DNA of 9,229 nucleotides from an uncultured bacterium (GCA_946183815.1 CAMHDG010000044.1:1-9229), one strand, 5' to 3'. Counted from the first letter of the stretch, positions 1-5,408 are shown. Notes: a model not told the origin generated them from the sequence alone. A program made the numbers and translations.

Positions 1-17
1 CTACTTTCTATATTTCT

Positions 18-50
18 GGATTGCCACGCCCTTCGGGCTCGCAATGACGG
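18..50. repeat. REP-like palindromic repeat downstream of rplE
   Basis: This is an imperfect palindrome: ATTGC at 20-24 faces GCAAT at 41-45, and GCCC at 28-31 faces GGGC at 35-38 around a TTC loop. It is much richer in GC than its surroundings. The wording, with CGTCATTGCGAG on the minus strand, matches a REP-like extragenic palindrome that I recall from many unrelated bacterial genomes. It lies just after the rplE stop codon, so it would be transcribed into the operon mRNA as a hairpin. No T-run follows on the minus strand, so I do not call it a terminator. Confidence 0.6.
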
Positions 51-84
51 AATAAATTAAATTTACTCTAATTTACCCCTACCT

Positions 85-642
85 CTATTTTTTCATTCCC
101 TTGAACGGCATTCCTAACTGGAATAACAATTCTCTAGCTTCATCATCTGTTTCAGCTGTTGTGATAATAGATACGTTCATACCTTTTACCAAATCAACTT
201 CTTCATAAGTGATTTCAGGGAACAATGCTTGTTCTTTCAAACCTAAAGTATAGTTACCACGACCATCGAAACTCTTAGGGCTGATACCTCTAAAGTCACG
301 AATACGTGGAAGAACTACACAGATAAGTTTTTGTAAGAAATCGTACATTCTGTCACCACGCAATGTAACCATTGCACCAACAGGCATACCTTCTCTTAAC
401 TTATATGATGCGATAGATTTTTTTGCCTTTGTAACAACTGCTTTTTGACCGGCAATCTTTGTTAACTGACCTTCAATCGTATCAGCAATCTTTGAATTGT
501 GTGATGCTTCACCAACACCCATATTCAAAACAATCTTGTGCAACTTTGGAACCATCATGTCATTTTTATAACCGAATTTTTCCTTCATTGCAGGTTTAAC
601 ATCTTCTGCGTATTTTGCTTTTAAATTTTTAGTTTTAGCCAT
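85..642 (-). CDS. rplE: 50S ribosomal protein L5
   Basis: L5 belongs to the central protuberance of the large subunit, where it binds 5S rRNA and contacts the P-site tRNA and the small subunit. The 185-residue product carries the family signatures: VPKLHKIVLNMGVGEA at residues 31-46, RIRDFRG at 113-119 and GRGNYTLGLKEQALFPEI at 127-144. It is a few residues longer than the roughly 179 usual in E. coli because of a short basic N-terminal extension (MAKTKNLKAK). The start is supported by an AAAAGGA site at 651-657, 8 nt upstream. It follows rplX after a 136-nt spacer holding an octamer repeat element, and is the last gene of the locus inside this window. A REP-like hairpin lies downstream. Confidence 0.97.
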   Translation of the reverse strand: MAKTKNLKAKYAEDVKPAMKEKFGYKNDMMVPKLHKIVLNMGVGEASHNSKIADTIEGQLTKIAGQKAVVTKAKKSIASYKLREGMPVGAMVTLRGDRMYDFLQKLICVVLPRIRDFRGISPKSFDGRGNYTLGLKEQALFPEITYEEVDLVKGMNVSIITTAETDDEARELLFQLGMPFKGMKK

Positions 643-718
643 TTTTCTTTTCCTTTTCTCTTATACGTTAGATAAAGCCGAGTAAGAACACCCTCTTTAC
701 CGCGTATTATACTACTTA

Positions 719-766
719 TTGCCCTATTGCCTTGTTGCCTTATGAAGCAATAACTCAATAGCACAA
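719..766. repeat. Two-armed octamer repeat in the rplE-rplX spacer
   Basis: On the minus strand this stretch reads as six 8-bp units: TTGTGCTA, TTGAGTTA, TTGCTTCA, then TAAGGCAA, CAAGGCAA, TAGGGCAA. The first three units and the last three are imperfect reverse complements, so the transcript could fold into a hairpin. For example, UUGUGCUA can pair with UAGGGCAA at most positions. It has the same architecture as the heptamer elements elsewhere in this locus but different unit wording. The rest of the 643-778 spacer holds nothing else I recognise except the rplE ribosome binding site. Confidence 0.6.
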
Positions 767-778
767 CTTCGACTTAGA

Positions 779-1117
779 CTATACGTCTAATTTTTCGCCG
801 CATTTTTTACAAACACGAACATTTTTACCGTCTATAACTTTATGTGCTACTCTGGTTGCTTTTTCACAACTTGGGCAGACAATCATTACGTTAGAACTGT
901 CAATAGGTGCTTCGATTTTGTTCAAACCACCCTGAATGCCTAACATAGGGTTTGCTTTTTGAGCCTTTGTTTTCATATTCAAACCTTCGACAATAACTTT
1001 TGCCTCAGTTGGAATCGATTTTTTTACGTTTCCTTGTTTTCCTTTATCTTTACCTGTGGTAACAACAACTCTGTCACCTGTCTTTACGTGTAAAGATTTT
1101 TTTGTATCGTTTTTCAT
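779..1117 (-). CDS. rplX: 50S ribosomal protein L24 with C-terminal zinc ribbon
   Basis: L24 is an early assembly protein that binds the 5' end of 23S rRNA. The 112-residue product has an N-terminal KOW-type segment (VKTGDRVVVTTGKDKGKQGN, residues 11-30) and a C-terminal zinc-ribbon pattern with Cys81-x2-Cys84 and Cys103-x2-Cys106. The four cysteines should hold one zinc ion; E. coli L24 is shorter (about 104 residues) and, as far as I recall, lacks this pattern. A CGGAG site with 8 nt spacing supports the ATG at 1117. Its upstream spacer contains the first 193-bp repeat copy. Confidence 0.96.
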   Translation of the reverse strand: MKNDTKKSLHVKTGDRVVVTTGKDKGKQGNVKKSIPTEAKVIVEGLNMKTKAQKANPMLGIQGGLNKIEAPIDSSNVMIVCPSCEKATRVAHKVIDGKNVRVCKKCGEKLDV

Positions 1118-1138
1118 TATTATTTCTCCGTTTCTAAT

Positions 1139-1331
1139 GAATGGAAAATTGAAAATTGAAAATTGAAAATTATTTTTTCCTCTCAGAAACGATACTTAAT
1201 CGTTTCTTCGGCAGAGTGCTTACGCTCACGAATATTTAACTTTCTGTATTATCGGATAATCTTACAAGGAGTTCAATAATCAGCGAAACTGATAAAGATA
1301 TTTTCCATTTTCCATTATCCATTTTCCATTT
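1139..1331. repeat. 193-bp intergenic element, copy 1 (rplX-rplN spacer)
   Basis: It is nearly identical to 1739-1931, with only two substitutions (1253 c against 1853 t; 1288 a against 1888 g). The ends are facing heptamer arrays: TGGAAAA then three TTGAAAA at 1142-1169, and four units complementary to TGGAAAA/TGGATAA at 1301-1328. The core holds a perfect 9-bp stem (AGAAACGAT at 1185-1193 with ATCGTTTCT at 1199-1207), a 5-bp stem with one wobble pair at 1214-1227, and ATCAG/CTGAT at 1279-1293. I find no open reading frame of note and no clear target-site duplication. The architecture resembles a MITE or a cyanobacterial-style short tandem repeat element, but which is unknown. Confidence 0.9.
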
Positions 1332-1333
1332 TA

Positions 1334-1702
1334 TTAAATAACTTCCGGTGCAAGAGAAACAATCTTCATAAAGTTGTTATCTCTTAACTCACGAGCAACC
1401 GGTCCGAAAACACGAGTTCCTCTTGGGTTACCATCTTTGTTTATAACTACTGCTGCATTGTCGTCAAATCTGATTACAGATCCGTCCGCACGAGTGATAT
1501 CGTGTTTTGTTCTTACGATAACCGCTCTTACAACTTCTGACTTCTTTACAGCCATATTTGGAGTAGCATCCTTTACTGTTGCGATTACAACATCACCAAC
1601 TGATGCAAATTTCTTGTTTGAACTACCCATTACACGGATAACTAACAATTCTTTAGCACCTGTATTGTCTGCTACTGTTAATCTGGTTTCTTGTTGTATC
1701 AT
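1334..1702 (-). CDS. rplN: 50S ribosomal protein L14
   Basis: L14 sits at the subunit interface, contacts 16S rRNA helix 14 through bridge B8 and lies near the L19 and L3 sites. The 122-residue product matches the family length (123 in E. coli). It shows the conserved opening MIQQETRLTVADNTGAKEL, the basic segment at 88-98 (NKDGNPRGTRV) and the ending ELRDNNFMKIVSLAPEVI. An AAAAGGA site at 1712-1718, 9 nt upstream, fixes the ATG at 1702. The gene is bracketed by the two 193-bp direct repeats, which begin 3 bp beyond its stop on one side and 37 bp before its start on the other. Recombination between them would remove this essential gene, so deletion should be counter-selected. Confidence 0.98.
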   Translation of the reverse strand: MIQQETRLTVADNTGAKELLVIRVMGSSNKKFASVGDVVIATVKDATPNMAVKKSEVVRAVIVRTKHDITRADGSVIRFDDNAAVVINKDGNPRGTRVFGPVARELRDNNFMKIVSLAPEVI

Positions 1703-1738
1703 TTTTTCATTTCCTTTTGTTCTACGTTATTCTAATTA

Positions 1739-1931
1739 GAATGGAAAATTGAAAATTGAAAATTGAAAATTATTTTTTCCTCTCAGAAACGATACTTAAT
1801 CGTTTCTTCGGCAGAGTGCTTACGCTCACGAATATTTAACTTTCTGTATTATTGGATAATCTTACAAGGAGTTCAATAATCAGCGAAGCTGATAAAGATA
1901 TTTTCCATTTTCCATTATCCATTTTCCATTT
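1739..1931. repeat. 193-bp intergenic element, copy 2 (rplN-rpsQ spacer)
   Basis: This is the second copy of the 1139-1331 element, in the same orientation and exactly 600 bp away. Identity starts at the GA before ATGGAAAA and ends in the last CCATTT; the flanks then diverge. The substitution at 1888 changes the small hairpin from ATCAG-cgaaa-CTGAT to ATCAGC-gaa-GCTGAT, lengthening the stem by one pair. The element fills most of the 235-nt spacer, leaving the rplN ribosome binding site on one side and 6 nt before the rpsQ stop codon on the other. Confidence 0.9.
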
Positions 1932-1937
1932 ATAAAA

Positions 1938-2183
1938 CTATCTGGCTTTCTCAACAATTTGAGAAAGAACCCAACGTTTGCCACCTGAAATAGGTTTTGA
2001 TTCAACAATTCTTACTGTATCACCAATACCGCATTCATTGTTAGCATCGTGTGCTTTATAGTTCTTGTTAGATTCGATAATCTTTTTGTATTTAGGGTGT
2101 GGATCATAAGATGCTACCTTAACTACAATAGTCTTGTCCATCTTATCAGATATAACTACACCTTGTTTTTCTTTCTTAGGCAT
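1938..2183 (-). CDS. rpsQ: 30S ribosomal protein S17
   Basis: S17 is a primary 16S rRNA-binding protein (5' domain, helices 7 and 11) with an OB fold. I choose the ATG at 2183, giving 81 residues that begin MPKKEKQGVV. An upstream in-frame ATG at 2225 would add 14 residues (MLVLRLLL...) that are only the out-of-frame reading of the end of rpmC and match no S17 protein. The chosen start has an excellent AAAAGGAGG site 6 nt upstream. Conserved family segments are SDKMDKTIVVKV (12-23), HPKYKKII (29-36), YKAHD (42-46) and GDTVRIVESKPIS (54-66). The start lies 8 nt inside the rpmC reading frame, implying translational coupling. Confidence 0.96.
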   Translation of the reverse strand: MPKKEKQGVVISDKMDKTIVVKVASYDPHPKYKKIIESNKNYKAHDANNECGIGDTVRIVESKPISGGKRWVLSQIVEKAR

Positions 2184-2373
2184 TTGCTGCCTCCTTTTCT
2201 TTAATAACAGTCTTAATACGAGCAATAGTTCTTTTTGTATTAGCGATTGATGCAGGATTTTCTAATTTGTTAGTAGATTTTTGTAATCTTAAATTAAAAA
2301 GTTCCTTTTTCATATCAACTACAAGAGCATTTAACTCATCGACTGATTTTTCACGAATATCTTGTAATTTCAT
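2176..2373 (-). CDS. rpmC: 50S ribosomal protein L29
   Basis: L29 is a small helical protein beside the peptide exit tunnel, next to L23, and forms part of the docking site for the signal recognition particle and trigger factor. The 65-residue product is normal in length and shows the two-helix pattern with ELFNLRLQKSTNKLENPASI in the middle and IARIKTVIKEKE near the end. An AAAGGA site at 2383-2388 lies 9 nt before the ATG at 2373. Its last codons contain the rpsQ ribosome binding site and start codon. Upstream is a 109-nt spacer with a heptamer element and a small GC hairpin. Confidence 0.96.
   Translation of the reverse strand: MKLQDIREKSVDELNALVVDMKKELFNLRLQKSTNKLENPASIANTKRTIARIKTVIKEKEAANA
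2190..2198 (-). promoter_or_regulatory. Ribosome binding site that decides the rpsQ start
   Basis: On the minus strand this reads AAAAGGAGG, the strongest Shine-Dalgarno match in the locus, 6 nt before the ATG at 2183. It lies inside the end of rpmC and argues against the longer start at 2225. Confidence 0.85.
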
Positions 2374-2400
2374 TTTCTGTTTTCCTTTTATCCTATCAGG

Positions 2401-2412
2401 CGGGTATGCCCG
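2401..2412. other. Short GC hairpin upstream of the rpmC ribosome binding site
   Basis: CGGG at 2401-2404 faces CCCG at 2409-2412 around a 4-nt loop. It lies 12 nt upstream of the rpmC AAAGGA site. No T-run follows on the minus strand, so it is not a terminator. It resembles the short GC hairpins before rpsS, rplB and rpsJ. Confidence 0.4.
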
Positions 2413-2427
2413 ACCTACTTACTATAA

Positions 2428-2478
2428 GCGGAAAGTGGAATGTGAAAAGTTTGATGCTATTCACTATTCACTATTCAC
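2428..2478. repeat. Two-armed heptamer repeat in the rpmC-rplP spacer
   Basis: The left arm has three 7-bp units, GCGGAAA, GTGGAAT and GTGAAAA (2428-2448). The right arm has three perfect TATTCAC units (2458-2478), which read GTGAATA on the minus strand. The two arms are therefore imperfect reverse complements separated by 9 nt. The element ends 4 nt before the rplP stop codon. It is a close relative in wording of the element at 4437-4502. Confidence 0.75.
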
Positions 2479-2482
2479 TCAA

Positions 2483-2899
2483 TTATTGTTGTTTTTCCTT
2501 TTCAACTACCTTAACCTTGATAGGCAACTTTTGTGCAGCGAGTTCTAATGCTCTAACTGCAGTATTTCTATCAAAATAATCAAGTTCAAAAAGAATTCTG
2601 TTTGGTTTTACAACCGCTACCCAGTACTCAACATTACCTTTACCTGAACCCATACGAGTTTCTGCAGGTTTTGCAGTAATAGGTTTATCCGGGAATATTT
2701 TTATCCATACGTTACCGCCTCTTTTGATTTCACGGGTCATCGCACGTCTTGCAGCCTCGATTTGACGGCTTGTAATCCAGCCAGGTTCAAGCGCTCTTAG
2801 GGCATAACGTCCGAATTCGAATTGTGTACCTCTTGTTTCAGTACCTTTCATTCTTCCCTTCATCATTTTGCGGAATTTTGTCTTTTTAGGCATTAACAT
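2483..2899 (-). CDS. rplP: 50S ribosomal protein L16
   Basis: L16 organises the tRNA-binding region of the large subunit near the A site and is added late in assembly. The 138-residue product carries the whole family core: PKKTKFRKMMKGRMKG (4-19), FGRYALRALEPGWITSRQIE (29-48), RRAMTREIKRGGNVWIKIFP (51-70) and PAETRMGSGKG (78-88). The start MLMPKK at 2899 is preferred over the second ATG at 2893. Its AGGAG site (2910-2914) is 10 nt away, and MLMPK/MLxPK is the usual opening. The stretch around WITSRQIEAARRAMTR reads close to cyanobacterial L16. It follows rpsC after 20 nt, a spacer occupied by its own ribosome binding site. Confidence 0.98.
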   Translation of the reverse strand: MLMPKKTKFRKMMKGRMKGTETRGTQFEFGRYALRALEPGWITSRQIEAARRAMTREIKRGGNVWIKIFPDKPITAKPAETRMGSGKGNVEYWVAVVKPNRILFELDYFDRNTAVRALELAAQKLPIKVKVVEKEKQQ

Positions 2900-2919
2900 T
2901 GTTATTGTTCTCCTATATC

Positions 2920-3654
2920 TTACTTATTATCTTCTGCAGATTTTCCGCCACGTCTTGAACGCTTGTTGAATTTTTCTGCTGAATCTTTTGTGTTCTTACT
3001 CTTGATGTTTTGGTCTGCTTTTTCACCAGGCATTAAATCACCTTTGAAAATCCATACCTTAACACCGATTTTACCCATTATAGTATCTGCTTCAGTGAAA
3101 CCGTAATCAACATCTGCTCTTAATGTTTGAAGAGGGATTCTGCCTTCTTTTGCCCATTCAGAACGAGCGATTTCAGCACCGCCTAAACGACCTGATACCA
3201 TAACCTTGATACCTTGAGCCCCTGCTCTCATAGTTCTTTGCATAGCCTGCTTCATAGCACGTCTGAATGCAATACGTTTTTCTAATTGTTGAGCAATGGC
3301 TTCACCAACAAGTTGTGCATCTAAATCTATTCTTGCAACTTCAACCACGTTGATTAAAATGTTGCGACCTAAGTATTTAGAAACCTCTTTTTTAAGATCA
3401 TCAATACCTTGACCGCCACGTCCCACTACAATACCAGGTTTTGCTGTAACCACTGTTATTGTTGTGCTTTGTGATTTTCTGTCAATAAGAATTCTTGATA
3501 CACCTGCTGCGTATAATTTTTTCTTGATAAATTTTCTGATTTTAGCATCTTCTGCTACAAAACCGGCGTAGTCTTTAACCTTAGCGTACCAAGTACTTAA
3601 CCAAGGTTTAATTATTCCTACTCTAAATCCGGTTGGATGTGTCTTTTGTCCCAT
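2920..3654 (-). CDS. rpsC: 30S ribosomal protein S3
   Basis: S3 lies on the head of the small subunit at the mRNA entry channel and contributes to mRNA helicase activity with S4 and S5. The 244-residue product has an N-terminal KH domain with its GxxG loop (VVGRGG, residues 76-81) and the C-terminal S3 domain, including VSGRLGGAEIARSEW (153-167) and GVKVWIFKGDLMPG (197-210). After about residue 212 comes a charged, low-complexity tail rich in Lys, Asn, Asp and Ser, which is typically variable. The start follows an AAGGGAA site that overlaps the rplV stop codon (UAAGGG), so the two genes are probably translationally coupled across an 11-nt gap. Confidence 0.98.
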   Translation of the reverse strand: MGQKTHPTGFRVGIIKPWLSTWYAKVKDYAGFVAEDAKIRKFIKKKLYAAGVSRILIDRKSQSTTITVVTAKPGIVVGRGGQGIDDLKKEVSKYLGRNILINVVEVARIDLDAQLVGEAIAQQLEKRIAFRRAMKQAMQRTMRAGAQGIKVMVSGRLGGAEIARSEWAKEGRIPLQTLRADVDYGFTEADTIMGKIGVKVWIFKGDLMPGEKADQNIKSKNTKDSAEKFNKRSRRGGKSAEDNK

Positions 3655-3665
3655 TTTATTTTCCC

Positions 3666-4001
3666 TTATTTATTATCGCTTACTACTACTGTGAGGTGAG
3701 AAGTTCTTTTAAGTCGTCTGTAAATACGACCTTGTGCTCTTGGCTTACCTCTTTTGTATGTTGCACTTTCGTCTGCAAAGATTTCAGAAATCTTTAACGC
3801 ATCTTCACTAACACCATATTTTTCTTTTGCGTTAGCAATCGCTGCGATTAAATTCTTTTCTACAACCTTAGCAGCAAAATAAGGCATAAAACGCAACATA
3901 ACTTTAGCGTCTTTAACTGCTTTTCCTCTAACTTCGTTGATTACTCTGCGAAGTTTTCTTGCAGTCATTTTTATGTCTGTTTGTCTTGCTTTTGCTTCCA
4001 T
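3666..4001 (-). CDS. rplV: 50S ribosomal protein L22
   Basis: L22 binds all domains of 23S rRNA, and its long hairpin lines the peptide exit tunnel near the macrolide site. I choose the ATG at 4001, giving 111 residues starting MEAKARQTDI, which is the usual family length. The in-frame upstream ATGs at 4010 and 4076 are rejected: the first abuts the Shine-Dalgarno site, and the second would translate a REP-like hairpin as protein. AAGGA at 4011-4015 lies 9 nt before 4001. Core segments are KMTARKLRRVINEVRGK (11-27) and the tunnel hairpin RGKPRAQGRIYRRLKRTSH (84-102). I see no deletion in the hairpin of the sort that gives macrolide resistance. Confidence 0.95.
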   Translation of the reverse strand: MEAKARQTDIKMTARKLRRVINEVRGKAVKDAKVMLRFMPYFAAKVVEKNLIAAIANAKEKYGVSEDALKISEIFADESATYKRGKPRAQGRIYRRLKRTSHLTVVVSDNK

Positions 4002-4010
4002 TTTTTTCAT

Positions 4011-4015
4011 TCCTT
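4011..4015 (-). promoter_or_regulatory. Ribosome binding site that decides the rplV start
   Basis: AAGGA on the minus strand is followed by ATGAAAAAA and then the ATG at 4001. The spacing is 9 nt to the ATG at 4001 but zero to the ATG at 4010, so initiation at 4001 is favoured. Confidence 0.65.
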
Positions 4016-4045
4016 TTTCTTTTAAGTGTTTCTCTTGTTTGAGAC

Positions 4046-4062
4046 CCTGAATACTATTCAGG
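4046..4062. repeat. REP-like hairpin in the rpsS-rplV spacer
   Basis: CCTGAAT at 4046-4052 and ATTCAGG at 4056-4062 form a perfect 7-bp stem with a 3-nt loop. The minus-strand wording, GTTATCCTGAAT...ATTCAGGGTCTC, resembles a palindromic repeat that I recall from many genomes (CATCCTGAA...TTCAGGATCTC type). Read in the rplV frame it gives VILNSIQGL, a familiar spurious peptide from such repeats. The 102-nt spacer holds nothing else I can assign. Confidence 0.55.
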
Positions 4063-4103
4063 ATAACATTCCGCACGATATAAAATCGTTAGCCCGCAAA
4101 ATG

Positions 4104-4382
4104 TTATTTTCTTTTTGCTATGTCAGAACCTGCGTGACCTCTGTAAAGTCTTGTAGGTGCAAATTCACCTAATTTGTGACCAATCATCTGTTCAGTAACA
4201 TATACAGGAACGTGAGTTTTCCCGTTATGAACAGCGATTGTGTGTCCTAACATATCCGGAATTATCATTGATGCCCTAGACCAAGTCTTGATTACTTTCT
4301 TTTCAGAATTAGCATTCATCTTGTCTATTTTCTTTTGTAGAGATTCTTCTACGTAAGGGCCTTTTTTTAATGAACGTGCCAT
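4104..4382 (-). CDS. rpsS: 30S ribosomal protein S19
   Basis: S19 forms a complex with S13 on the head of the small subunit and contacts the A-site tRNA region. The 92-residue product has normal length and shows the conserved opening MARSLKKGPYVEESL. It also has the segment WSRASMIIPDMLGHTIAVHNGKTHVPVYVTEQMIGHKLGEF (34-74) and the ending TRLYRGHAGSD. The ATG at 4382 has an AAAGGAG site at 4389-4395, 6 nt upstream. It lies between a 124-nt repeat-bearing spacer after rplB and a 102-nt spacer before rplV. Confidence 0.98.
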   Translation of the reverse strand: MARSLKKGPYVEESLQKKIDKMNANSEKKVIKTWSRASMIIPDMLGHTIAVHNGKTHVPVYVTEQMIGHKLGEFAPTRLYRGHAGSDIAKRK

Positions 4383-4407
4383 TAATTTCTCCTTTTTCTA
4401 TATTTTC

Positions 4408-4419
4408 GGGTTTTAACCC
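4408..4419. other. Short GC hairpin upstream of the rpsS ribosome binding site
   Basis: GGGTT at 4408-4412 faces AACCC at 4415-4419 with only a 2-nt gap, so in RNA the inner pairs would open. It lies 12 nt upstream of the rpsS AAAGGAG site, the same distance as the hairpin before rpmC. It has no poly-U tail. Confidence 0.35.
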
Positions 4420-4436
4420 CTGTGTACTTTCTATCA

Positions 4437-4502
4437 GTGGAAAGTTGAAAGCGTAAAGTGGAAAGTTTTAATTCTATTCACTATTCACCATTCACTATTC
4501 AC
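4437..4502. repeat. Two-armed heptamer repeat in the rplB-rpsS spacer
   Basis: The left arm is four 7-bp units: GTGGAAA, GTTGAAA, GCGTAAA and GTGGAAA (4437-4464). The right arm is four units: TATTCAC, TATTCAC, CATTCAC and TATTCAC (4475-4502), which read GTGAATA or GTGAATG on the minus strand. The arms are imperfect reverse complements around a 10-nt centre. The element ends 4 nt before the rplB stop codon, the same relation to the preceding gene as the 2428-2478 element. Confidence 0.8.
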
Positions 4503-4506
4503 TTTT

Positions 4507-5334
4507 TTATTTTTTACGTCTTCTAACGATTAACTTATTAGACGCTTTATTTTTCTTACGTGTCTTATAACCAAGAGCAGGTTTACCCCAAGGTGTTTTA
4601 GGGTGTCCGCCAGGACCTGTCTTACCTTCACCACCACCGTGCGGGTGATCGCAAGGGTTCATTGTTACACCACGTACCGTAGGTCTGATGCCCATGTATC
4701 TTTTTCTACCTGCTTTACCAATCTTCAAGTTTTTAAACTCGGAATTACCTAAAGCACCGATAGTTGCCATACATTCTTTTCTTACCATTCTCATTTCGCC
4801 TGAAGGTAATTTAATTGTTACGTAGTTACCTTCTTTTGCCATAACTTGAGCAGAATTACCCGCAGAACGTACCATTTTACCGCCTCTGCCTGCTTCTAAC
4901 TCGATGTTGTGAACTATTGTACCTAATGGAATGATGTCTAATGGCATAGCATTACCTGTCTGAACAGGTGCTTCTAAACCACTAACGATTACATCACCTA
5001 CATTTAAACCTTCCGGAGTTAAGATATATCTCTTTTCACCATCAGCATAGAACACTAATGAAATTCTTACGTTTCTGTTTGGATCGTATTCGATAGTCTT
5101 AACTGTTGCAGGTACACCGAATTTTTCTCTCTTGAAGTCAATAATACGGTATGCTTTTTTGACTCCGCCACCTTTATGACGACAAGTGATTCTACCTGTG
5201 TTGTTTCTACCTGCTGTTTTCTTTATCGGTTTTAATAATGATTTTTCTGGTGTTGATGTTGTGATTTCTTGATAATCACTAACTATCATGCCTCTTTGTC
5301 CCGGAGACGTCGGATTAATTTTTCTGGTTGCCAT
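4507..5334 (-). CDS. rplB: 50S ribosomal protein L2
   Basis: L2 is a primary 23S rRNA-binding protein needed for subunit joining and for the peptidyl transferase centre. The 275-residue product has the usual length. It shows GRITCRHKGGGVKKAYRIIDF (47-67), the SH3-like middle with EYDPNRNVRISLVFYADGEKRYI, and the C-terminal signature MNPCDHPHGGGEG. The histidine of the last HPHGGGEG corresponds to the functionally important His229 of E. coli. It ends in the basic tail KLIVRRRKK. An AGGAG site at 5344-5348 lies 9 nt before the ATG. The upstream spacer of 191 nt holds a short GC hairpin and a GC-richer patch. Confidence 0.98.
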   Translation of the reverse strand: MATRKINPTSPGQRGMIVSDYQEITTSTPEKSLLKPIKKTAGRNNTGRITCRHKGGGVKKAYRIIDFKREKFGVPATVKTIEYDPNRNVRISLVFYADGEKRYILTPEGLNVGDVIVSGLEAPVQTGNAMPLDIIPLGTIVHNIELEAGRGGKMVRSAGNSAQVMAKEGNYVTIKLPSGEMRMVRKECMATIGALGNSEFKNLKIGKAGRKRYMGIRPTVRGVTMNPCDHPHGGGEGKTGPGGHPKTPWGKPALGYKTRKKNKASNKLIVRRRKK

Positions 5335-5355
5335 TTTTATTTTCTCCTATTATAT

Positions 5356-5369
5356 CGGGCTTTTGCCCG
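5356..5369. other. GC hairpin upstream of the rplB ribosome binding site
   Basis: CGGGC at 5356-5360 pairs with GCCCG at 5365-5369 around a TTTT loop. On the minus strand it sits 7 nt upstream of the AGGAG of rplB. It is not followed by a U-run in the direction of transcription, so it should not terminate. It could influence access to the rplB start or mark an mRNA processing site, but neither is shown. Confidence 0.45.
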
Positions 5370-5408
5370 TTTGGCTTTTCTTATTGTCTTGGATTATTGC
5401 TTCACTTT

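Noticed and set aside
1142..1169. Repeated TTGAAAA units as a CRISPR array
   Set aside because: Units are 7 bp in direct tandem without spacers, so this is a short tandem repeat, not CRISPR.
1139..1331. Insertion sequence
   Set aside because: There is no transposase frame and no clear target-site duplication. At most it could be a non-autonomous element.
1699..1710. Mini-frame ATG AAA AAA TGA overlapping the rplN start
   Set aside because: The upstream ATG lies only 1 nt from the Shine-Dalgarno site, so initiation there is unlikely. The overlap is probably chance in A-rich DNA.
1374..1739. Plus-strand open frame opposite rplN
   Set aside because: It is the antisense shadow of a clear L14 gene and has no homologous look or ribosome binding site.
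2184..2225. Longer rpsQ start at 2225 adding 14 residues
   Set aside because: The extension is the shifted reading of rpmC, matches no S17 opening, and the AAAAGGAGG site points to the ATG at 2183.
4002..4076. Longer rplV starts at 4076 or 4010
   Set aside because: The 4076 start translates a REP-like hairpin. The 4010 ATG touches its Shine-Dalgarno site, while 4001 has 9-nt spacing and gives the usual L22 length.
5349..5354. Perfect TATAAT on the minus strand before rplB
   Set aside because: There is no -35 at a proper distance, and transcription from it would start at or after the rplB ribosome binding site.
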